Assembly: GCA_964614375.1 (NCBI GenBank)
Contig: CAZTLI010000179.1
Span: 1-10,005 of the forward strand
Length of the DNA stretch: 10,005 nucleotides
Direction: 5' to 3'
Origin: CAZTLI01 sp964614375
GTDB lineage: Bacteria > Chloroflexota > Anaerolineae > Aggregatilineales > Phototrophicaceae
A program made the position numbers and the translations under genes. The first letter of the stretch is position 1, and the number at the start of each line of letters is the position of its first letter. The notes beneath the pieces are model-generated. The model was given only the letters and a program-made list of their open reading frames with translations. It searched no databases and had not been told where the DNA came from. Below, piece by piece: positions 1-4,882 of this stretch.

Positions 1-37
1 GCACATCAACACGCTGCCCGATGAGTTCGTTTTGCAT
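1..37 (-). CDS. Start of an unidentified gene, cut by the left edge of the window
   Basis: An ATG at 37-35 on the minus strand opens a frame that runs to the window edge and encodes MQNELIGQRVDV. It is preceded by the purine-rich ribosome-binding sequence AAAGGAAA (about 43-50) at normal spacing, and it lies 57 bases after the ruvA stop in the same direction. It is therefore probably the next gene of the yebC-ruvC-ruvA transcription unit. Twelve residues are too few to name a family. The sequence does not resemble the usual RuvB N-terminus as I know it, so I do not call it ruvB. The ribosome site and gene order make a real gene start likely, but the product is unknown. Confidence 0.5.
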   Translation of the reverse strand, partial: MQNELIGQRVDV

Positions 38-94
38 CAGATTTCCTTTGTGACACATTGAGATGGATGGTGTTCCGTGTAGCAGTGTACGCCG

Positions 95-667
95 CTATGT
101 AAAATACTGCAACGCCAGTCGTACACGTTCTTCGAGTTCGTCAGGGGCATCCGGGGGCAGAGCTTGAACAGCGGATTGTGCCTCAACAATGCTGTAACCC
201 AGCGCCACAAGGGTATCAATCACATCGCTGTTGACATCTTCAAACACGCCCATCGGCATTGCATCGAGTCCCACAGGCAGTTTATCTTTTAGTTCAAGCA
301 GAATTTTTTGCGCCGTTTTCTTGCCAATGCCGGGTACGCGGGTGAGGATTTCGGCGCGTTCACTGACGACGGCATTACGCAGGTTGTCGATACTCAATGT
401 ACTGAGGATTGCTAACCCTGTGCGCGGGCCAACACCATTGATTTTGATGAGATTCTCAAACAAGTCGCGTTCTGACGTTGTTTCAAAACCATAAAGTGTG
501 AGCGAATCTTCACGCACGATCAGGCTCGTGTGTAAGAAGATGCTCTCACCCGCGATTCCATGTCGGGTGATGTGTGGCACGAAGACTTGATAACCGATTC
601 CATTTACATTTATCACAACATAGTTGTTGAACGTCGCCGAGACTTTGCCCTCAATGCTGGCAATCAT
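95..667 (-). CDS. ruvA: RuvA, Holliday junction branch-migration subunit
   Basis: RuvA tetramers bind four-way DNA junctions and load the RuvB motor for branch migration during recombinational repair. The 190-residue product is close to the usual length (about 190-205). Its N-terminal OB-fold domain (residues 1-62) starts MIASIEGKV and includes the conserved NGIGYQV segment and LYGF at 58-61. Domain II has two helix-hairpin-helix motifs: INGVGPRTGLAIL (76-88) and VPGIGKKTAQKIL (111-123). A short acidic, flexible linker leads to the RuvB-binding domain III (about 146-190), with the typical ALGYSIVEAQSAV core. The ATG has a ribosome site (AGAGGA) that overlaps the ruvC stop, 11 bases upstream, so the two genes are probably co-translated. 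The gene ends in TAG. Its partner ruvB is not adjacent within this window. Confidence 0.97.
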   Translation of the reverse strand: MIASIEGKVSATFNNYVVINVNGIGYQVFVPHITRHGIAGESIFLHTSLIVREDSLTLYGFETTSERDLFENLIKINGVGPRTGLAILSTLSIDNLRNAVVSERAEILTRVPGIGKKTAQKILLELKDKLPVGLDAMPMGVFEDVNSDVIDTLVALGYSIVEAQSAVQALPPDAPDELEERVRLALQYFT

Positions 668-678
668 AGCCTATTCCT

Positions 679-1176
679 CTAGGTGAAATCGTAACCACTG
701 GCATAACGCGCGCTGTGCAAATCCGTAATCGCGACAGCAAGGGCGTCGGCTGCATCGTCTGGACGGGGAATGTCTTCAAGGCCAAGTAACATACGGGTCA
801 TTTCCTGCATTTGCGACTTTTGGGCGCCCCCATAGCCAGAAATCGCCTGCTTGACCTCATTGGGCTTATATTCTGCGACTGGCAAACCCGCTTGCGCCAG
901 GGTCAGCAAGATAACCCCGCGCCCCTGTGCAACGGTAATCGCCGTTGTCACATTACGCGCAAAAAACAATTCTTCGACAGCGGCGCGGTCTGGCTGATAC
1001 CGGTCAATAATGGTGTGTAAATCGTTGTGAATAGTTTGCAGACGGTCAATAAGCGGTGTTTTGGCGGGAGTACGAATAACACCATAAGCAACGGACTGGA
1101 GCGAACCATCATTGCGTTCACGAACCAGTCCGTATCCGACTATTGCAGTTCCCGGATCAATGCCCAACGACAGCAC
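679..1176 (-). CDS. ruvC: RuvC, Holliday junction resolvase
   Basis: RuvC is a dimeric, metal-dependent endonuclease with an RNase H fold that nicks Holliday junctions symmetrically, working with RuvAB. The 165-residue protein is of normal length. The four acidic catalytic residues are visible: Asp7 in LGIDPGT, Glu68 in AVEELFF, and Asp141 and Asp144 in the DDAADALA motif. The PNEVKQAISGYGGAQKSQM segment (105-123) is the conserved DNA-binding region. Translation starts at a GTG (1176-1174) whose first base is the last base of the yebC stop codon (TAGTG), so the genes overlap by one base. A GAGG ribosome site lies in the yebC 3' end about eight bases upstream. This suggests translational coupling. 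Confidence 0.97.
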   Translation of the reverse strand: MLSLGIDPGTAIVGYGLVRERNDGSLQSVAYGVIRTPAKTPLIDRLQTIHNDLHTIIDRYQPDRAAVEELFFARNVTTAITVAQGRGVILLTLAQAGLPVAEYKPNEVKQAISGYGGAQKSQMQEMTRMLLGLEDIPRPDDAADALAVAITDLHSARYASGYDFT

Positions 1177-1928
1177 TATTCTGCCTCAAATGCGGCAAGA
1201 ATATCGTCTGTCATGAGCAGGTTGGAGGCCACTGATTGCACATCATCCAGTTCTTCCAGGCGTTCCATCAATTTCATATTCTGAATGGCTTTGGACTGCT
1301 CTACCTCGGTTTCGTTTTTAGGCTCCCACCGCAATTCGGAGTCGTCACACTCATAACCAGCTTCTTCAAGCGCTTCATCAACTGCGCCATAAAGTTCGCG
1401 TGGCGTATAGACGATGATTTGCCCGTTTTCTTCGACCACATCATCTGCACCTGCCTCGGCTGCAATCATAAAGACGGCCTCGAAGTCGAGATTATCTTTT
1501 TTGAGTGTGAGATAGCCTTTTTGCTCGAACTGCCATGCAACAGAACCGGGAGATGCGAGACTGCCGCCACTTTTGTTGAAGGCATGTTTGACTTCTGCCA
1601 GTGCGCGGTTCTTGTTATCAGTTAGCACCTCGACGATATAGGCCACGCCGTCTGGCCCATAACCTTCGTAGGTGATTTCGTCCAGTTGCGCGCCGTCAAG
1701 CTCACCGGTACCCCTTTTGATAGCACGTTCGATATTATCTTTTGGCATGTTAGCGGCTTTCGCCTTACCCATAGCCAATTTCAATTTCGTATTAGAAGTC
1801 TCGTCACCGCCGCCTTCACGCGCTGCCAGCATGATGTCGCGTGCAAGTCGAGTGAAGATTTTGGCGCGTTTTGCATCTTCTGCGCCTTTTTTGCGTTTGA
1901 TGGTGGACCATTTGCTGTGCCCAGACAT
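1176..1928 (-). CDS. yebC: YebC/TACO1-family protein (probable transcription or translation factor)
   Basis: The 250-residue protein begins with the family signature MSGHSKWSTIKRKKGAEDAK, followed by IFTRLARDIMLAAREGGGD and MPKDNIERAIKRGTG (61-75). It continues through YEGYGPDGVAYIVEVLTDN (88-106), which is the usual YebC layout of a basic N-terminal helical domain and two alpha/beta domains with an acidic surface. Members were long annotated as DNA-binding regulators; the mitochondrial homologue TACO1 is a translation activator, and bacterial members have been linked to relief of ribosome stalling at proline stretches. The ATG has a GGGAG ribosome site nine bases upstream. yebC is the first gene of the yebC-ruvC-ruvA unit, an arrangement common in bacteria, and is probably transcribed from the minus-strand promoter at 1970-1998. 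Confidence 0.95.
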   Translation of the reverse strand: MSGHSKWSTIKRKKGAEDAKRAKIFTRLARDIMLAAREGGGDETSNTKLKLAMGKAKAANMPKDNIERAIKRGTGELDGAQLDEITYEGYGPDGVAYIVEVLTDNKNRALAEVKHAFNKSGGSLASPGSVAWQFEQKGYLTLKKDNLDFEAVFMIAAEAGADDVVEENGQIIVYTPRELYGAVDEALEEAGYECDDSELRWEPKNETEVEQSKAIQNMKLMERLEELDDVQSVASNLLMTDDILAAFEAE

Positions 1929-1969
1929 CGTTTACACTCCCATTTTGCGGATTTCTAGCGTTGTGTTCA

Positions 1970-1998
1970 ATTATACCCGACACAAAACCCCACGTCGA
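1970..1998 (-). promoter_or_regulatory. Predicted sigma-70-type promoter for yebC-ruvC-ruvA
   Basis: Read on the minus strand, a perfect TATAAT -10 box (1975-1970) follows TCGACG (1998-1993), which matches the TTGACA -35 box at four of six positions, with a 17-base spacer. The predicted transcript start is about 1963, giving a leader of about 35 bases to the yebC ATG. The -35 overlaps that of the opposite promoter. Motif-based prediction only. Confidence 0.6.
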
Positions 1999-2005
1999 GA
2001 TGGGG
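1988..2005. repeat. Inverted repeat CCCCA-N8-TGGGG between divergent promoters
   Basis: CCCCA (1988-1992) and TGGGG (2001-2005) are perfect inverted copies around an eight-base centre that contains the palindrome TCGA. The centre of symmetry (about 1996.5) falls almost exactly midway between the two opposed TATAAT boxes (1970-1975 and 2017-2022), and the repeat overlaps both -35 regions. This placement suits an operator for a dimeric regulator. The arms are only five bases, so chance is possible. Confidence 0.35.
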
Positions 2006-2022
2006 CGAGATTATGCTATAAT
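1995..2022 (+). promoter_or_regulatory. Predicted extended -10 promoter for the gene at 2062
   Basis: A perfect TATAAT (2017-2022) is preceded by TGC (2014-2016), forming an extended -10 element. TCGAGA (1995-2000) is a weak -35 match (four of six) at 16 bases. The predicted start is about 2029, leaving a leader of about 33 bases before the TTG start codon at 2062. Prediction only. Confidence 0.55.
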
Positions 2023-2049
2023 CAGGGGCTGTATTGGGATGTAAGTTAT

Positions 2050-2055
2050 GAGGTG
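2050..2055 (+). promoter_or_regulatory. Ribosome-binding site fixing a TTG start
   Basis: GAGGTG matches the anti-Shine-Dalgarno core over six bases and ends six bases before the TTG at 2062. The open frame extends upstream without a stop, deep into the antisense of yebC. This site together with the -10 box at 2017-2022 is what places the true start at 2062 rather than at a far-upstream ATG. GTG at 2053 lies inside the site and GTG at 2071 is too far from it. Confidence 0.6.
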
Positions 2056-2061
2056 CAAAAT

Positions 2062-3417
2062 TTGTTTGATGTGGATGTAATCCCCCAGACGACGTTGGGT
2101 CTGCGACCAGAACGATTAGCGTGGGGCGTGGTCTTAATATCTTTTGCGATTTTTTGTACGATTTGTATTGGTATAACAATTGGGTTGTATGCTTTTTTAT
2201 TCCAGTCGTCCGTGCCGATGGCGGCGCAGCTTGTGGTCGGGCAGGGGACGGCGGTGATTACCGGTACGGATTTGATCCCGGTTGCGGAACAAGCCAGTCG
2301 AGACATCACGAATGCGACCGCGATCGTGAGCACCGATTCGCAATCCCAATCGACACTTAGTTTCCGCGAACCAGCCAATGTCGGTTCAGGTCGTTTGGTT
2401 GCGGCGGTGACCCTGAAGCGCAGCACGACTCTGAGTTTGCGCCGGGCACAACTCCCGCGTTTTGAATGGAGCAATGCCCGCTACGAGATGGTGCTGGAAG
2501 GTTTCTCTGGTGAGTTAGAAATATTAGTAACGGACGCGCCCGGTAGTCGGTTTTTCTTGAGTATTCGCACATTGCAAGGCATCCTCGTCTATATCACGGG
2601 GTCGGGACGCTATTCCCTTATTGCGTCAGAAACAGGTGTGGAGGTCATCAATCAGGAGGGACAAGTGGCGCTGGTATCGCCCGACCTGCGCGTGACACGC
2701 TCCATACCGAATGGCGAACGCGGTGTTCTGCGAGTTGGCAGCACCCAGGTTGATCTGTTCCCGTCGTATACGGATTTGCTAGTCAACAGTAATTTTGAAA
2801 CGGGAACAAGCGGCGATGTAGGGATGCCATTGGCCTGGCGGTGTTCCAATGTTCAAGATGATTTGCCAGCAGGCAATTGGGAATTCGCTGTTTTTGATGT
2901 TTTGGATGGTCGGCGGGCAATGCGGTTTGTGCGTGCTGACAATGCCAGTTCGCATGGTGAAACCCGCTGTTTTCAAGGATTGCCTGGTTCGGGCGAGTTT
3001 GGACTTGATGTGAGCGGTTATGACTATCTTGCCCTTCATGTCACTATGTTTATTGATTATCAGTCACTGGCAAATTGTGGTACAGATGGCTCTGAATGTC
3101 CCCTAATGATCAGAATGGACTATTTGGATGTAAATGGCAATGAACGTGTGTTTCTCCAGGGGTTTTACTCTGGTGCGATAGATACATCGTACCCAACGCG
3201 CTGTACAACCTGTGGGTGGCAATATCTGGAGCATTTTCGGATTAACGAACAAGCATGGTATACCTATGATTCTGGCAATCTACTCGTGCTTTTGCCCGAT
3301 GACCGTATACCCGGCGCTATCCTCAGCGTTCAATTTTATACCTCCGGGCATCAATACGATGTCTATATCAGCGAAGTCTCGCTGCGAGCAGCTACGACAA
3401 ATCGTGCGCCGGGTTAA
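2062..3417 (+). CDS. Signal-anchored extracytoplasmic protein with a FecR-like middle region; function unknown
   Basis: From the TTG start the product is 451 residues. Two arginines (15 and 18) precede one strong hydrophobic helix (about 19-47), predicting an N-in, C-out single-pass anchor. Residues about 55-235 are beta-rich and weakly recall FecR-type domains, for example GSGRYSLIASETGVEVIN (180-197) and a later IPNGERGVL. From LLVNSNFETG (239-248) the C-terminal part looks like a jelly-roll or carbohydrate-binding-like module of the kind that opens with 'NxxFE', ending in a strand pattern at YDVYISEVSLRA. Six cysteines (261, 303, 339, 346, 381, 384) are all in this exported part, including CTTC, so disulfides or metal binding are possible. 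No catalytic motif is evident. The gene stands alone, divergent from yebC and overlapping the radC stop. I do not recognise a named family. The fold assignments are inference. Confidence 0.75.
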   Translation: MFDVDVIPQTTLGLRPERLAWGVVLISFAIFCTICIGITIGLYAFLFQSSVPMAAQLVVGQGTAVITGTDLIPVAEQASRDITNATAIVSTDSQSQSTLSFREPANVGSGRLVAAVTLKRSTTLSLRRAQLPRFEWSNARYEMVLEGFSGELEILVTDAPGSRFFLSIRTLQGILVYITGSGRYSLIASETGVEVINQEGQVALVSPDLRVTRSIPNGERGVLRVGSTQVDLFPSYTDLLVNSNFETGTSGDVGMPLAWRCSNVQDDLPAGNWEFAVFDVLDGRRAMRFVRADNASSHGETRCFQGLPGSGEFGLDVSGYDYLALHVTMFIDYQSLANCGTDGSECPLMIRMDYLDVNGNERVFLQGFYSGAIDTSYPTRCTTCGWQYLEHFRINEQAWYTYDSGNLLVLLPDDRIPGAILSVQFYTSGHQYDVYISEVSLRAATTNRAPG

Positions 3418-4121
3418 CCGAAGTCCAGCCCCATATCCTTTAACGACACCCAACGATTGTGCCCAATGATAAGATGGTCGATAACTTGAATATCGAGCAA
3501 GTGACCGGCACTTGCCAGTGTTCGTGTCAACTTGAGGTCTTCGGGCGAAGGTGAAGGGTCGCCAGCGGGGTGATTGTGGACGAGAATGAGCGCGGGGCAG
3601 TTGCGGATAATGGCCTCACGAAAAATTTCAGCCGTGCGAACGACAGATGCGTTGACTGTACCCATATAGATGGTTGGGATGGCGACAACCCGCCGCGTGG
3701 TGTCTAGCAATATCACGCGCACCGTTTCTTGTGGGAGACTGCCCATATCCATGACCAGCTGCGCCGCATCTTCTGCGGTACGAATGGTGGGACGTGCTAT
3801 GGTTTTGGAACTTAACAGCCGTTTTCCAAGTTCGAGTGCGGCGGCAATCTGCGCCACCTTGGCTGTGCCCAGTCCGTGTATATTCGCCAATTCCGCGATG
3901 GGCGTTTGGGCGAGTTCGGTCAAATTCTGGCACGTCGCAAGGATTCGTTCGGCAAGGTGCAGGGCATTTTCTTGCTGAGTGCCTGTTCGTAAAATAATGG
4001 CCAGTAACTCTGCGTTGGATAGGGCCTGTGGGCCGTGCGACCAGAGACGTTCCCGGGGACGGTCTTCGTGGGGCATGTTTTGTATGGACAAGTTATCCGA
4101 ATGTGTCTTGTTGTTCGCCAC
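3414..4121 (-). CDS. radC: RadC family protein (JAB/MPN domain, UPF0758)
   Basis: The 235-residue product has the full RadC layout. The N-terminal segment has RPRERLWSHGPQALSNAELL (21-40) and a helix-hairpin-helix IHGLGTAKVAQI (81-92). The C-terminal JAB domain has the metal-binding motif HNHPAGDPSPSPED, with ligands His182, His184 and Asp195 and a likely catalytic Glu132. JAMM-type residues usually indicate a zinc hydrolase, but the biochemical role of RadC is unsettled; the old repair link is disputed. Translation starts at GTG (4121-4119), supported by GGAG nine bases upstream. The internal ATG at codon 16 has no such site. The stop codon shares bases with that of the convergent gene at 2062-3417 (TTAA, 3414-3417). 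Confidence 0.93.
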   Translation of the reverse strand: MANNKTHSDNLSIQNMPHEDRPRERLWSHGPQALSNAELLAIILRTGTQQENALHLAERILATCQNLTELAQTPIAELANIHGLGTAKVAQIAAALELGKRLLSSKTIARPTIRTAEDAAQLVMDMGSLPQETVRVILLDTTRRVVAIPTIYMGTVNASVVRTAEIFREAIIRNCPALILVHNHPAGDPSPSPEDLKLTRTLASAGHLLDIQVIDHLIIGHNRWVSLKDMGLDFG

Positions 4122-4145
4122 TATCAGCGTCTCCGTGTTTTGCCC

Positions 4146-4174
4146 ATTGTAGCATGTTGAATCTTTTGCCCCAA
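4146..4174 (-). promoter_or_regulatory. Predicted radC promoter
   Basis: On the minus strand TTGGGG (4174-4169) and TACAAT (4151-4146) are separated by 17 bases, and TGC directly precedes the -10 box, giving an extended -10. The predicted start is about 4139, leaving a leader of only about 18 bases that contains the GGAG ribosome site. The -35 half-match is weak (three of six) but the extended -10 compensates. Confidence 0.55.
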
Positions 4175-4183
4175 GCTGTTGCG

Positions 4184-4212
4184 TTGCATACAGGTTAGTC
4201 CACTGTTATACT
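4184..4212 (+). promoter_or_regulatory. Predicted promoter for the zinc-ribbon gene
   Basis: TTGCAT (4184-4189) and TATACT (4207-4212) are separated by 17 bases. The -10 box matches the consensus at five of six positions and the -35 at three. The predicted start is near 4219, giving a leader of about 46 bases with GGAGGA as ribosome site. It is back to back with the radC promoter, with nine bases between the two -35 boxes. Confidence 0.5.
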
Positions 4213-4264
4213 GAGTTTGATGAAAAGGGGTGGGTACGCGCGCTAGTGCTCACTGGAGGATGAA

Positions 4265-4858
4265 ATGACACAGGAAGACCTGAATAATTTACTACTCATC
4301 GTGACCGTGTATGGCGGGATGATACTGATCGCATTCTGGGCAGCTTTGGTGATCTGGGCGTACCGTGATATGCGTTCACGTTCGCGTGACCGGGCTGTTG
4401 GGTTGCTCGCAGGCGCTACTGTCGCCCTGCTAAACGTGCCCGGCGTGTTTATTTACATCCTTTTGCGTCCGCGTGAAACCCTGTCTGAAGCCTACGAACG
4501 CTCCCTCGAAGAAGAGGCGCTGCTGCAAGAAATCGAAGAAAAAGCGACATGCCCCGGTTGTGGACAACGGATTGATGAGGATTGGCAAGCGTGCCCCCAT
4601 TGTCATACTCGCTTGAAAAAACCGTGTTTTCATTGTGGGAAGATGTTGGAGTTATCGTGGAATTTGTGCCCACATTGCGCCACCAGCCAGGCGTCGTATG
4701 CCGCGGCGCGCCGACCTGTCTCCCAGCAGCAATATACCCCACCACCGCAAATTCCTGAACATTGGTTATCCAATACAGACCAAAGTCTTTCGCAAGCACA
4801 ATATGACAATTCAGGTCAAGGTGAATCGCTGGAATTTATTGACGGCGATGAATACTAA
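4265..4858 (+). CDS. Membrane-anchored double zinc-ribbon protein; function unknown
   Basis: The 197-residue product has two predicted membrane helices (about 9-33 and 44-67). They are joined by a short, strongly basic loop (RDMRSRSRDR), which would be cytoplasmic, so both ends may face out or the second helix may be re-entrant. A charged, probably helical stretch rich in Glu (71-94) follows. Then come two zinc ribbons built from four CxxC pairs: Cys96/99 with Cys110/113, and Cys121/124 with Cys135/138 (CPGC, CPHC, CFHC, CPHC). The tail (about 145-197) is low-complexity, Gln/Pro-rich and acidic at the end (IDGDEY). The ATG is preceded by GGAGGA four bases upstream. This resembles the DZANK/zinc-ribbon class, which often serves as a protein- or nucleic-acid-binding adaptor, but no specific function can be given. 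It is convergent with pyk, three bases apart. Confidence 0.85.
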   Translation: MTQEDLNNLLLIVTVYGGMILIAFWAALVIWAYRDMRSRSRDRAVGLLAGATVALLNVPGVFIYILLRPRETLSEAYERSLEEEALLQEIEEKATCPGCGQRIDEDWQACPHCHTRLKKPCFHCGKMLELSWNLCPHCATSQASYAAARRPVSQQQYTPPPQIPEHWLSNTDQSLSQAQYDNSGQGESLEFIDGDEY

Positions 4859-4882
4859 CTGCTAGATTTCCCCTTCATCGCC
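4844..4882. repeat. Perfect 9-base inverted repeat enclosing two convergent stop codons
   Basis: GGCGATGAA (4844-4852) and TTCATCGCC (4874-4882) are exact reverse complements separated by 21 bases. The loop holds the TAA of the zinc-ribbon gene (4856-4858) and the TAG of pyk (4864-4862). Both arms are coding: each encodes Gly-Asp-Glu near its protein's C-terminus. It could fold in both transcripts and act as a bidirectional 3'-end structure, but neither side has a U-run, so it is not a standard intrinsic terminator. Confidence 0.5.

Noticed and set aside
37..219. Minus-strand 60-codon frame overlapping the ruvA 3' end
   Set aside because: It is out of frame with ruvA, has no recognisable motif, and its stop overlaps the start of the next gene by chance.
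1236..1625. 129-codon plus-strand frame opposite yebC
   Set aside because: Shadow of a conserved gene: Cys/Phe-rich, low-plausibility protein with no ribosome site noted.
1672..2061. Upstream part of the plus-strand open frame that continues into 2062-3417
   Set aside because: It lies antisense to yebC, has composition expected of a shadow frame, and precedes the promoter and ribosome site that fit the TTG at 2062.
2048..2080. ATG-led mini-frame (ten codons) in the leader of the gene at 2062
   Set aside because: The ATG has no ribosome site of its own and the GAGGTG that would serve translation lies inside it; probably chance.
3381..3392. Short hairpin GCTG-CGAG-CAGC near the end of the envelope gene as a terminator
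   Set aside because: Only four pairs, inside coding sequence and with no U-run.
4853..4873. Intrinsic terminator between the zinc-ribbon gene and pyk
   Set aside because: The flanking inverted repeat is real but has a 21-base loop and no U-run on either strand, so it is listed as a repeat instead.
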